A program made the translations under genes and the position numbers. Shown piece after piece: positions 32,697 through 44,621 of a stretch of 64,000 nucleotides of DNA. The notes under the pieces were generated by a model that ran no database searches, had not been told where the DNA came from, and saw nothing but the letters and a program-made list of their open reading frames with translations. This stretch comes from Isoetes taiwanensis (taxonomy: Eukaryota; Streptophyta; Lycopodiopsida; Isoetales; Isoetaceae): the NCBI GenBank assembly GCA_021234155.1, contig JAJEKV010000003.1, forward strand, positions 33,775,166 to 33,839,165, given 5' to 3'. Each line of letters starts with the position of its first letter. Positions within the stretch are counted from its first letter, which is position 1.

Positions 32697-35055
32697 CTAT
32701 TAAATAGTTGCCACTTCAAATAGTGAAGGGATAAGTGATTCAAGATGTCATAAACTGCTTGATGCGAGGAAGGCATCGTGTTTTTTATCTACTTTCTCTT
32801 GCAAGTTGCCTTTTGGTTGGATCTTTGTCTAAGACACGACATGGAGAAAAAAAGTACCATGAGGAGCCTTACTTTTGATTAAATTAATAGAATAGACCAT
32901 ACCAACCAAACAAAGATTGCATATTAGGCAATGACAATCTCTCTACAACAACATGCTCGTATAGATGGTTTGACAATAGGAACATAGAAAGAGGTCCAAC
33001 CTTGGACCACTTTCTTTGCGCATACTCTTACGAGCTTGAAGAGCACTTGGAAGACAAGTGGATTGCAGAAAGGACCATATTCTTCCATGTTGGTATTGAG
33101 GGCATCATTATTCCATTCATTAAAATTACAATTCTAGGGCAAGAACAATAGAGTTTTGGGCGGGATCTCGTTAGAAATTCTTGGCAAAAACACTTGTACG
33201 ACACACCAAATTTTGGTTTCATCAGCTCAGCGCTTGAATTTAATGAATAAAACAAGGATGCAAGAGCCATAAGTTTTTTCCTTGGTGTCACACGTCTCAA
33301 TGCTAAGGCCAGTATGTGCATGCAAAATGGCTAAGTGAACACACTCAAAATGTGTTTATATTGAGTTGGTGTCTTATTTGAGGTTCTCCTCCACACATAA
33401 AAGACTATGGTACTACTATAGATCTTTGAATACACAAGACAACTGTTCAATGTAAGCCGTTAGCATGGAAAGCATGGGACTTATACGCCATAATTACACA
33501 GCTTGAACTTCCAAGCAATCACAAAAGCATGTGATTCCTTGTAGGATCAATAGAGACGTGCAATGGGTCTTTGGTCCATTCATGCGTGCACGTCGCATTC
33601 TTTGCATTTTTGCCCATGTATTTTGTTGTACGTGTCATTGCATATTGTCTTTAACGACAACAATGTTATGCACAACACGCCAAATTAATTTTTGATCAAC
33701 AATCTTACGCACAATATGCCAAGACTATTCACTTTCTTGAAGCAACTCAACTTCTAGCATCTTTCTCGTGGTTGTTACAACTACAGATTGATACGTTTGT
33801 TGATGTAGTGTCAAAACATATGTTGTGTAAGTGTGCGTTTGCTTTCAAAAAAACCAAAAAAAGATATGCTATGTATGTTGAATCGTGTGCCAAGCTTTAT
33901 TACATGGTCCTCAAACCACAAGGGCAATGCTATGGGCACACCTCAAGTTTATGAGAGGTGATGATGAGTGCCGACCAAAACCAACATGACAGTTGTCCAA
34001 AGGTGGAAGAATCCAGATTCGAAAACTACTTGCTTCCAAAAGGTCAAACAATAGCGACTGCCAGATTTTGTGCATGGCCAGGAAAAATTTAGTTCTGAAA
34101 TATTCGGATTCAAAAGCGTCACCATTACGACACATGAAGCTAGTCAGTGTGGCAAATCAGATCGCCCATTGGGATGATAGGGGAACCAAAATGGTAAACC
34201 AAATTTGAAAGATGAAGAATGGTCTGTTGAAGTGTGGGATGGGTTTTAGTTGAAGATGGCTCCTCAGGAATGTGAGACGCCAAAATATTCTAAAACAGTC
34301 CTGAGTTTGAGTCCATTCACAATGTGGCATGCAGTGCAAGGTGACGAGGCCTAGAGCCAATGAGCAATAATGGTGAAAACCAACAAGTAATATTGTTGTT
34401 ATATATGTGTATCTCCTAGACTAGTTGGTCTCAAATGGATGTAAAGAATAGTTTTTTATTTTTATTTATTTTTAATTTTTTTGAGAAAAGAAGGCTTTTT
34501 CGATTAATTCAGTGCATGGCAGGAATTTTTTGAAAGATTTTCATGTATTTGTGTATGAAGGCAATACAAATTTCTAAATGGAAACTAGAAATATTAATTA
34601 GGCTTTTTTGAATTGAATTGTATGGGTTTTTATAGTCAAGGGGGAACATTAGCAAATTTTCCAGTAAGCTCTAAAAGTTTCCTGAACCATGAAAAATGCA
34701 TTTTGTGCAAACATTTCGTTTGTCTTCCTGTAATTAAAGCGCCATTAAAACACTTGATATTTTAAAAAATATTTTACAAGAAATGACGTGCCCACCACAA
34801 CCGACAAATCTCGGAAATAGAAACAAAAAAAATAAACCCCACCGGACGCCAATCCAAATTCCAATCCGCATAAACCCTCTGCACATATCGTAAAACAAGA
34901 GCTCCTTTTGTAAAGCTAGCTATGGTGGACGGAGAACGAGGCGGCGCCGAAGCTGGCACCATCGGAGCCCGGCCCCATCATACATAGCACGACGCAATAT
35001 TTCTTCCTCCTTGCTGATCGGCAGAAAGCACTCAAATTTTTGGCCGATTCTCTGC
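32697..35055. repeat. Segmental duplication, copy 2, with two insertions
   Basis: Direct copy of 30640-32050. It is longer because about 655 bp at 32880-33535 and about 470 bp at 34451-34920 have no counterpart in copy 1. The copy ends in the region directly before the gene at 35313. Neither insertion has recognisable ends or coding sequence. Confidence 0.8.
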
Positions 35056-35233
35056 CCCTCTTTTTCTCGATTTCTACCCCTCTCTGGCATTTTCGCTTTG
35101 TAATCTTCATAAAATCCATCTGGGCTATGATCAATTCCAGCCTAAGATGTGTATCGGTATTCCGGCGGGCATAGGTTTTGGATTCGGCATTTGGGTTGGA
35201 GTATTTGATCCGGTTCAAGCATTTGGGCGTGAA

Positions 35234-35305
35234 GCTTTTGCGGATTGGGCTCGGAAATTTTGAAGCAACGCTTTTGCGGATTGGGCTCGGAAATTTTGAA
35301 GCAAC
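35234..35305 (+). repeat. 36-bp tandem duplication in the leader of the Cys-rich gene
   Basis: Two identical 36-base copies, starting GCTTTTGCGGATTGGGCTCG, stand directly head to tail and end 7 bases before the ATG at 35313. They are in frame with the gene, so an upstream non-ATG or spliced start could translate them. Confidence 0.9.
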
Positions 35306-35312
35306 AGCGGCA

Positions 35313-35954
35313 ATGGCTGGGGACAGAACAAAGGCATTGGATAACTGCGTATCATCTTCTTCTCTAGATGCTTTGATAGCTGCCGATTCATCTTCCAGCG
35401 AGCCGAGCCCAAATGGGTCGAGAAATTCGCCAAGCTATGGGTATGGCCCCAATACACAGGCTTCAAAAATTCCGTCTCTGTCAAGAATCAGATCGAAAAG
35501 AAGCTCTTCCAGATCGGGCTCTGCATCAAAAAGCCCAAATTGGGATGCGGGTTCTCGCAGAGCAGGGGCGGCGAGGGATTGGGCAGATGGGTCGGAATCG
35601 GAGAGGCAGAGCAGCAAATCTTTTGGGGATCGGACATGCAAATGCATGGCCGGAGCTGCAGCAGATTGCACGGCCTTGTGCTGCTGCCCCTTTACGCTGC
35701 TGCATGTCTTGGCATTGCTCTGTATCAGAGCTCCGGCGTCCCTCTGCCGGAAGGCCCTTGCCCGATTGAAGAAAAATAAGCCCAAGCTTTCCCTCGTTGA
35801 TAAGGAAGATTATCAATGGACCCCTTCCCTCACCCCTTGCCCCTCTTCCAAGGAAAATCCCTTCCATATCCCTGCTCCAAATCAAAACCTCGCCCACCAG
35901 AATGTCTGGCAATTGCTCGAAGAACAATCTGGTTTCTGGTACCTTCGTGATTGA
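35313..35954 (+). CDS. Plant-specific Cys-rich protein of unknown function (213 aa), paralogue of 7778-8356
   Basis: ATG 35313 (MAGDRTKALDNC) was chosen as the start because the open frame upstream of it consists of leader sequence with a 36-bp tandem duplication. The order of parts equals the 7778 gene: a long Ser/Arg-rich disordered front (residues 1-105), CKCMAGAAADCTALCCCPF (109-127), a hydrophobic stretch to about 145, a basic RLKKNKPK, the EDYQWTPSLTP box (165-175) and VWQLLEEQSGFW near the end. Matching boxes with free divergence between them indicate selection on protein sequence. It is single-exon like its paralogue. Role unknown; both being intact suggests two active genes from an older duplication, separate from the local DNA duplication upstream. 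Confidence 0.85.
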   Translation: MAGDRTKALDNCVSSSSLDALIAADSSSSEPSPNGSRNSPSYGYGPNTQASKIPSLSRIRSKRSSSRSGSASKSPNWDAGSRRAGAARDWADGSESERQSSKSFGDRTCKCMAGAAADCTALCCCPFTLLHVLALLCIRAPASLCRKALARLKKNKPKLSLVDKEDYQWTPSLTPCPSSKENPFHIPAPNQNLAHQNVWQLLEEQSGFWYLRD

Positions 35955-37592
35955 TTCATTCATTGATTCTTCTGTCAATCTAATGTCGATTCAATCGGAT
36001 TTTTTCTTGGTCTTCGCGTTTTGGATTTGCTTGGCTTATTCATCCAATTTTTTTACTGCGTTTTTTGTCCTTTTCACTATCGGAATCAATATTATAAGCA
36101 TTGCTGCTGCATAGATTCAGTGTGTTGGGTTTTAAACCAGAGATTGCTTCGTTAATCCGGTGAAATTACATTTGCTCAGCTTCTGAATTTGGTGAAGAAT
36201 AAGAGATCCTTCTGCAAATTGAATGAAGAATCTAATGCTGAGGTTTTTCTCCTATTGGATAAGAATGAACTGTGCAATTGTTCCGTTTTCTTTTTTGTAA
36301 GGATGAAATGTGCAATTGTTCCGTTTCCTTATCTTGCGAATTACTTTGCCGAATCAAATGACCGGATTGTTTAATTTTCTTTTGCAAATGGAAGAATCAA
36401 ACCGCCCAAGGCATCAATTCTGGCGGTTAGATGCTTTCAAAAAGTTACTGATTAGATTCGGCCGATCAATCAAACAACAGTATCGATTTCGATTATTTTA
36501 AAATCAATTATTGGGTTGGGGCCATGAAATCAATAATTGTAGCCGGATTTGCTGGGATGAACATCTCCAGAATGATGATAATTTGATCGGAAGCTTTTGC
36601 CTTCTGTTCAAATCGGCAAATATTGATTTCAGTACAAATTGTACAGTGCAAAAGCTGCCATAGCCTTGAATAGAATTCAATAAACAGGGTACCTATTTGC
36701 CGGATTGGTAGCGTGAATCAGCCGAAATGCAAGGCAGCATCTTTGAGAAAAAAATAGGGCAGTAAATGCCGAAATTAATGGAAGTAGATAAAGAATACGG
36801 ATTGATTTGTTTGTTTTTTTTGGTAAATTTGAACTTCACATGGCAAACGGTTGCTTTTGTCCATGCTGACGTGTAATTCAAATACATGGCACGTAATTGC
36901 CAGTCTTTGGGCGGTCAAAGTCGTGTCAATGTCAAACGAATAATGCAATCATGTACCACAAAGAAATTTGGCAAGACATGCAAAATGACCATGACACCCT
37001 AACTTGGTGACTAAAGGAAATCATGGGAGCTTTCATACATCTTGTCTGTAAACTTGTTACTAGGAGTTATGCCAGAACATGGGTACGAGACACAAACTGA
37101 CCGAGGAAGTACAATCGTCATCGCTGTAAGCAAACGTCTCACCAACATACCATTGAAGTTATGCCACATCTGTTATCACTCACATGCAAAATGACCAAGG
37201 CACCCTAACTAACTGCCTAACCTAAGGAAACAACGATAGTGATTAAAATGTCTCTTATAGCATTGGTTTGAGCATTTTGCACACTAGTCTATATCCTTTA
37301 TGCACTACAATCTACTTACTTAAAATGTTTTTGGGGTTGGGTGTTCTTCTTTTTTTCGCCGCCTGTAGACATCAAAATCTGGCGAAAAAGTGAAATTTTG
37401 TGAATGGAATATCAAAATCTGGCAAAAAAGTAATTTAAGTTGTGAACGATTTTTCGTGTTATTTTTGGCCAGGTTTTTTTTGAGGGGCTAGGGTTTGAGC
37501 CGTTTTCTCAGACATGATGTAACGCTCGACCCCAGAATAGCAAAGGCGGTACAGGAGCTAAAGATCCGATGGTTCTCCTGGAGCTCCTGGCA
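35955..37592. other. Downstream intergenic stretch
   Basis: AT-rich DNA with T-rich patches just after the stop at 35952, as expected for a 3' end. No other gene or repeat was recognised. Confidence 0.4.
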
Positions 37593-37969
37593 TAGGATAG
37601 TCTTACCCTGGATTGGGGGATCCCGGAGGTGTGATCCCAAAGGGCCGGGATCCCCAGGGGCGTGTGATCCCGAGGATCGGAATCCTCCTTATCTGCGCTG
37701 ATAATCGCGCATATTTTTTTGGCCCTTGAAAGGAAAAAATGGGGCGTGATTTAGGTGTGGGATTTTCTCCCTTGATCCGCAACCAAATCGAATGGGGCTG
37801 GATTCGAGGATGGTTGGAATGGGCTTTGGATCAGTAGGCGGTAGAAGCAAAGAAGGAATCGAAGCGAAAAGCGGCCTAAATTTAATCCACTTAGTCAAGC
37901 TTCAATCCGGCCGAAAATCAGCCCTAAACTCACCTCCGGGATCCCCCAATCCAGGGTAAGACTATCCTA
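37593..37969. mobile_element. Small foldback element with perfect 39-bp terminal inverted repeats
   Basis: Bases 37593-37631 (beginning TAGGATAGTCTTACCCTGGA) are an exact reverse complement of 37931-37969. The 299-bp centre is GC-rich at its left and non-coding. CTCCTGGAGC occurs just outside on both sides (37575-37584 and 37974-37983), a possible but displaced target duplication. This fits a non-autonomous DNA element. Confidence 0.8.
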
Positions 37970-38056
37970 CACCCTCCTGGAGCATCTTGGTAACCACGGT
38001 TTCATCCAGTTTCTTTGCTCAACATTCTTGTCCTTTGCCTTCTATGATTTCTTTCA

Positions 38057-38237
38057 GAGCTTAGATGGAGGAATCAAATTGAAACCCGGTGGATTACGTT
38101 TGGAGATCAGATTTAAGACCAAAGCAAATGTTTGTGAAAGGGGCCTAAATATATTTGAAGAGCTGACTTACAAAAAGCTCCCGTCTGCTATATTTCTGAG
38201 TTTCAGTTATGGTTTGCCAATAGTAAAATGTCTGTGA
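38057..38237 (+). other. Possible coding exon, unknown product
   Basis: After a TTTCAG acceptor-like site the plus frame reads SLDGGIKLKPGGLRLEIRFK then TKANVCERGLNIFEELTYKK before a TGA at 38235-38237. The composition is protein-like, but no family was recognised and no partner exon could be joined with confidence. Confidence 0.25.
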
Positions 38238-40022
38238 TTTTCAGTGGTTTATGCTAAGCTTGGTACTTTTCTCACGTCCATTTTTAATTTCAGGATTTGA
38301 TACTTCTAGTGCTCTTAGAACCATTTTAACCGATTACACTGGTAAGCATTCCCATCGGGAGTCTGTAAAGCATGAATAATGGAGAGTTTTTCAGCATTTG
38401 CTTTGCATGCAGAGGAAAATTTGAGGCTGATGTGCATGCAATGAAGGCTTAGATGCAGAAGTTTCAAGTTACTTGGAGGTGGATTTTCCCTTAAGCATAA
38501 TATATGCAAAATCTGAGAACAATCATTGTCAGCCTAGGCAGAGCGTGGATTGCCTAGAGAAGTTTCAGTAGAGCAAGAAGGTAAAGCTGTTGCATTGAAG
38601 CTGAGGTGAGTTTTGGAACCAGAAAACGCATTTTCCGGCCATCTTTGCCCCTTTCTGATCATTTTGGCCATTCGTTTTTGTAACGTTTAGGGTTCTTAGG
38701 AACAGCCTCAGATCATTTCATGAAGATGATGCCAAGGAAGAAGAATGATTTTGATTAGCCGAATACCTTTTCCTGTTCGCATTTTTCTTGCATTCTTCAC
38801 CCATTTCATCCATTCAAAATCCTCTGCCATGCATTTTTCTGGAAAACTTTTTTATTATTCGACCATGTATTCTTTTCTTTCCTTCTTTCCTCAATCAGCC
38901 TCTCTGCCCACTAAATCAATCGTTCTTAAGTGGCTAATGTGACTTGCGCTCAAGAGGCAGTGCATAATGAGGTTAAGTTTTAGATATTTTAACAGATTTG
39001 GTAATAATGTTGGTTGTGCTTGATGCAGGCGAATTTCAGTTCAACAGTCTCCAGCATTGCCACTTGCAGCAAAAAGTGTGGATTTGAGTTTTGAAATCTT
39101 GAACATGTAAGTAACTCATGTTTGCCTTTCTATGTTAAGCACCAAAATTCAAATCCCAACGGCTTTGGAATGATGGGCTTGGTTCTGAATTAAGGAAGCT
39201 CCTTTGCAACATGACTTCAAATCGTAAACTGTGAGCTGCAAGACTTAAAGCATTACCCTATCTTTCAAAAATGCGGAGTGTGTTTTTTTTTAAAGGACAC
39301 CTTTGCATTCTCTCTGTTTGCTTATCTATCTACATGTCTTATTCGAACTATATTCTTATTTTTTGCAACTGGCTGTTGATGGTTGGCATAATTTGCATAT
39401 CGAACAATCTTGTTAACGTGAGGGTGTTTGCTATCACAAAAAAGCTTCTGGATAGGTCATATATTTGTTTTTCCACGTAAGATTCTCTTATTTCACTTTC
39501 GAAATCATAGGTTCTCTTTTTAATTCTATCCTTTTGCATATAGTGGATTTATCGTTTGTAGAGTTTTCAAGGTTATTATTTGTATTGCAGCGGATATGCA
39601 TTTGTTTATTATGACGTTTTTGTACTGGCTACTAAAAGAAGTCTAGACTCAATGAACTATCTGTCAATGAACTATCTGTCATTGATTTATCTGTTCAATT
39701 AGTTTCAGCATTATGTTCTTGAAAATGGGTTATCTACGCATTATCTTATTCTTTATTCTTGAAACATTTATTAGTCTATATTCACTCTCTTTTGATATTT
39801 TCACAGTTTTTAAGTGACCACACAATCTTCAACAAAGTCTTCCAAATATAACAGCTCAACAGGCAGCCAAGGGAAGGAGGTATTCATGGCTTGAGTTGTG
39901 TAAGCAAAATTACTTTAATTGTGAAGCATGAAAGCAATGTTTTAATGTGCACATTCGTCAAGAGAAAACACTGCTTGGTTTTATCTTCATGTAAGATACT
40001 AACCAGTTTTTAGCGGCTGCAG

Positions 40023-40232
40023 ATTTCAGAGAGTCCCATCAATAGCTTGCTGACGGTGGATCATTTGGAAGATATCCTGCACAAGTTGAACATGACTGCA
40101 GAGGAAGAATTGGCCTCTCTTGAAGAAAGATGTGCCAAAGCTTTTCATGACCTTGTGTTCTCTTCTTCCAAAAGATTAGACACGACTCTTCTAGATATGG
40201 AACGACCACTACCAGCCAGGTTCATTGAGTAG
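40023..40232 (+). other. Possible last exon, unknown product
   Basis: Following GCTGCAG at 40016-40022, the frame encodes 69 residues including LLTVDHLEDILHKLNMTAEE and ERCAKAFHDLVFSSS, ending with TAG at 40230-40232. It looks like an amphipathic helical segment. Earlier short frames (38057-38237 and about 39815-39880) could belong to the same gene. No family was recognised. Confidence 0.3.
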
Positions 40233-41380
40233 CTTGTTCGGCCAACCCATTTCTCTTTCTTGTCTAAATTTTGTAAGCATGAAAAACTAAACTTGGACTA
40301 GGTTTGTGCAGGCCGAAGTGATGTTATGCTTTGGAAGCAAGGTCAGACGCCCTTCTGTCAAATGTTAATAAGTCTCAGTTGTTGCAATCTGTTATCATTT
40401 GTTTTAGAGAAACATTACCTAACATCTTTGTTATGCTTAAGCTTACAACAACAGGTAAACCTTCTACTTGAGTTATATTTTTTGCTTTATTCCTATCAAC
40501 TAACCTTACACTGCTTCAATACTTGCAGCTTTAGATCTTCCATGTTGGATATAAGGAAATAGCTTTTGGATTGATAGTGTGATGTTGACAACTTGCCTAA
40601 ATATCACTGCAGGGTAAGAACTTCCGAATTGGATGTAGATTCAAGCTTTAAAAAATGTAATAAATTGACTATTGTACATGTGCTTTGCTGCCACGTGAAT
40701 ATTTCGTGAAGATGGGAGCTCGACATTGAAATCCACTGAAATGCTTTTCCAAGGACTGACTAGAACTGATAAGGACTGAAGCAAGCTATATAGACGTTGC
40801 ATGGGAGCTTTTGCACGGCAACAAGTGCACATGAACGTCCAAGAGTCTCGATAGTGCGCCGAAGACCTGACTACCATGGCAATTCTAGAGTGGCCAGCAA
40901 GAGGGTAAATCATGACAAGACTGCAAAAGTTGACGTCGAAGAGCACCATCAAGAACATACAAGATATTGCACCAAAAAATTAGGCCATTATGCACATGAA
41001 AAACATCATAGTCTAAACACTGAGATGCCCAGAGGGAGTATTTGCTTGTTTTTGGGCATAGATATAACTAAAAGCAATTGACCAGGATACAAAATGCACG
41101 GGAGACTCATGTTGGATAATGATAAATCATTAGATTATGGCTAATGAAGATATGGTCATGGACCGTTGGTGTATCATTTAAGGTATAATCATGAAGTCTG
41201 TCTATATCTAGTCAAGGATGCATGTCGGTGGGGTTGAAACACAGCTTTTCGACTGTACTGGCCTATGACTTATGGAGCCGCAGCGAGTTGGACAAGAAAT
41301 TGATGCCACATGATCTTGTGCTTCTCCTTTTCCCCTGCCTGGCATAGCTTGCGTGGCTTTTGAATTGGTGTCCAACTTGG
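40233..41380. other. Unassigned intergenic stretch
   Basis: Short open frames at 40641-40958 and 40797-41081 lie opposite each other and have no recognisable domain. No repeat structure was seen. Confidence 0.35.
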
Positions 41381-41388
41381 CTTGAACA

Positions 41389-41632
41389 TAAACACGAACA
41401 CGAACACGAACACGAACACAAACACAAACACAAACACAAACACAAACACAAACACAAACACAAAACAAACACAAACACAAACACAAACACAAACACAAAC
41501 ACAAACACAAACACAAACACAAACACAAACAGGAAAAGTCATTGTAAATAGTCATGAAACAAATAATAACAGACCTATTGAACACAAACACAAATACAAA
41601 TACAAACACAAACAAAAATACAACAAACAGGA
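41389..41632. repeat. Hexanucleotide microsatellite (AAACAC)n
   Basis: A run of GAACAC units changes into AAACAC units over 41389-41531, and a shorter, interrupted run follows at 41582-41632. Open frames through it (Cys-Val and Val-Phe repeats on one strand, Asn-Thr repeats on the other) are artefacts of the repeat. Confidence 0.95.
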
Positions 41633-42184
41633 AAAACATTATAACTAATTCATGAAACAAATAATAACAAACCTTAGAGTACTGCATTTGTGGTGAGCAT
41701 GTGAGATGTGAACCCAAAATACAAAACTCCAAACATGTAGACTTTGAACCCATAAATCCAAGACTAATATGGGGCATTAACAGTTACCTAGTCACCTAGG
41801 AAAACATTAGACTTGTCTCTCTCCTAAATCATCGGACAATGTTGATGAAACCCAAAGTAGTTCCATTGGTTGATACTATAGGATTGCGTCTCTAAAAGGC
41901 TACAATCATGGTAGAGCCTATTTCAGCCTATGTGTATAGTATGCACAAGAGAGGCGAATGGAGTGGCGAACCCTAGCCACTGTCTATGCCAGCCAAAGCC
42001 ATTGTCTTGAATCTATCTGAAGTTATTTGGAGACCCAAGTTGTTGCTCGGCTCGCTCTTGAGTCTGAGCCTTGGTAGAAATCATGATATGTATAGTTAGC
42101 ATATATTGATGATGTATTATTCGAGGATATATGATAGATGGATTAGTGCTATTCTTCGAAGTAGTATTTCTATTTGTCATCTCA

Positions 42185-42386
42185 TGTTAGTGCTTATAGT
42201 TTGCTTCCCCTAATGTGGGGGCCCATAGACGAATTGACGATATGACACCTCCGTCTCCTCTGCTTGTCTACCTGCCTGTCCCAGGCACGAGTCAGAGGGA
42301 GAGCTCGTATGATAGAGCGGTCGTTGTATAGGAGACATCCTACGGCGTGTACGGCAGGCTGCCGTATATGACGGAGGAATGTTACA
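42185..42386 (+). mobile_element. LTR fragment ending GGAATGTTACA, plus orientation
   Basis: GACACCTCCGTCTCCTCTGC, CAGGCACGAGTCAGAGGGAG and the end GGAATGTTACA match, in reverse, the first 200 bases of the LTRs at 2437 and 28607 (TGTAACATCCCC and GGAGGTGTCATTC). It is therefore the 3' end of a member of the same family, in opposite orientation. The other end was not found. Confidence 0.55.
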
Positions 42387-42437
42387 TTATATTTGTTAAA
42401 TTGTTAACTCTTAATTTCATAACCAGTTATAGTTTAT

Positions 42438-43515
42438 ATTAGGGAAAATTCTAAAAATGCCCTTGTATTTCTTTATTATTGTCAAAATGCCCCAATTGTT
42501 TTTTGTATTTGTTGAAATGCCGTTGTATATTGAATCATCCATTGCTGCAGAGCCATTAGAAGACTGAAAATAGATATGGGAAGCCATTAAAAGACCAAAA
42601 ATGGATATGAATTAGACTAGAACATCCTCCTGGATCTGGCAGTATATAGATCCAAGCCTATGGATTGATTTAAGTCCATCACGTGATGGGGGTAATTCTA
42701 ATGGATTGCTAAGCTGCTTGAAGGCATATATATAGATGCCCAGCCACTGTAGCAGATTCAAACAACAAATGTATGAAGCCGATAATGTCTCCCTCAATGT
42801 ATGAAGCCGATAATGTATGAAGGACTCAATCTCTTGCACTCTTCTCCCTTCAACTACACAGAAATTCTAAGGTACAATCTTATTTCGTCCAAAACACTAG
42901 AGGAATTCCTGCAACCTCTCTGTTCCACCAATTTTTCCTTTTGTCTTCATTGCCCCAAAATCGACTGTATTCAATCCACAAGGTATCACTACCAAAACTA
43001 GTATTCATCTTCAAAAATCGTTTGTTGTTTACTACAAACGCTATTGAATCGCCTCCAGAACCGTCGAACTAGCTTAATATAACGCCGAATCCACTTCTAC
43101 TCTGTCGGATTAACTTCAACTTCACTTCTACTCTGAAGAATTAGCTTCAGATGCTGTAAGTGGAAGAGCTCACCTACTTCGCCAACAAGAACCCATACTG
43201 CATGTCCAAATTTTGCTGCGCACAATTACATTGCAGAAAAATATAGAAAAAGGCAAATTGTATTGGCATAAATGGATAAATTCATCATCAAAATCACTTA
43301 TGAAAAAAAAAGCAGTGTTTTCAATGCAAAAATGCAAGACTTAGGCTTCAAGGAGGTCTGCTACATGGACGAATTCATGGTCGCCCTTGTTGGGCTTCTT
43401 TCACAATGATTAATCCTCCTAATATAAGAATTAGGAGCACTTCAACAAATACAAAAAATACAAGAGCATTTTGCAATTATAACTAAATATAGAGGTATTT
43501 TTAAAGATTTCCCTT
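42438..43515. mobile_element. Element with interrupted terminal inverted repeats, about 1.1 kb
   Basis: Left segments AGGGAAAATTCTAAAAATGC (about 42440) and TTTTTTGTATTTGTTGAA (about 42500) recur as reverse complements near the right end (AAAGATTTCCCTTT with TATTTTT, and TTCAACAAATACAAAAAA at about 43441). The centre has a copia-LTR-like look (a GGTATCACTACC stretch near 42980 after short open frames), so the inverted repeats may flank a nested fragment. Assignment to a superfamily is open. Confidence 0.5.
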
Positions 43516-44213
43516 TATGTACTTAAAAGATTTATCAACATTTTCAAAATTATTGATCTTTAAAGTTTTAAAGTCAATCTATAAAACTGTCCTTTATATT
43601 AAAATATAAAATGATTTTTATTTTCTAGTTTGTATTGTAGCTATTTCGTCAATATTTGAAACTGAACCTTATACTGTATGAAATGTTAATTACTTTTATA
43701 ATATTATATAGTGTATATTATTGTTCAATTTTTTAATTAATGTAAAGTTTTATAAATAAATATGAATTAATATATCATAATATTTTAATAAAAGTAGTCA
43801 TTTTAGTGAAAGACTAATATTTTTTTCTCTATTTCTATTCTAATGATATTTTTTTATGTAACTATTCTCTTCTTGCCTTAGCCAAAGCCTCAAGAATGTA
43901 CGTAAACATTCAAATTTAACTTTTGCCTGAAACGGGTGTATCTTTAGCCCATCTATGTATTGCATTGAGTATTGACCACTTGATTTATTTTTTTTTAAAG
44001 AATTTATTAGTGCAAATCAACAGTTTAGCAAGTTCATAGGTAATACTATAGCATAAAAACTTCTTTTGTTGATTCTTTTATAATAATTCAAAATGAGAAA
44101 TTATGGAAATGTCTATCAGAGTTCAAATCTCTAGACTTTATTGAAAGGATTGATTTTCAATCTGCATTTACATCTTCTTTTTTATTTTGAGAGGGGGTTG
44201 GGACCCGTGCCAA
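43516..44213. other. AT-rich intergenic stretch
   Basis: Very AT-rich, with no gene or repeat recognised. Confidence 0.5.
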
Positions 44214-44621
44214 GGGAACGCCGCATCTTACGCCGCATGCGGCGTTCCCTTCCCGCTTGCGGCTCCTCTTGCGGGACGTGGGCTGGCAGCATTGAATGCC
44301 ATTTTGAATAGCTTGCCAGTCTGAATCGAACTCTTTCATCGTTTCTTTGTGCGCTTCATTTCGTATTCAAAGGGAAGGAAGGAAAAACTCTCAAGCTATA
44401 ATAGGTTTTTTATTTTACAAGAAAGGAAGCGAAATTTGAAGAGAGGCTTTGTATTTGACTGAAATTAGTGAATGTGTCTTCTGCTGATATGGGATTAGGT
44501 ATGGACATTATAGAAGAAGAAACTGTTTTTGGGTTGCCCCTAGGGGGGCAATCCCTTGTTTATGTGGGTTTTTGGCATATTCATGGTATATGCTAGCATA
44601 TACCTAGAATATGCCAAAAAC
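44214..44621. repeat. Cluster of three palindromes
   Basis: GGGAACGCCGCAT and its exact reverse complement enclose 10 bases at 44214-44249. A GGGTTGCCCC...GGGGCAATCCC palindrome lies at 44531-44555. A loop-free, 54-bp palindrome with 27-base arms and two mismatches, beginning GTTTTTGGCATATTCATGG, lies at 44568-44621. They may be parts of one or more tiny foldback elements. Confidence 0.65.

Noticed and set aside
41208-41777. Long minus-strand open frames of Cys-Val, Val-Phe and Leu-Cys repeats, and plus-strand Asn-Thr repeats
   Set aside because: They are all readings of the AAACAC microsatellite.
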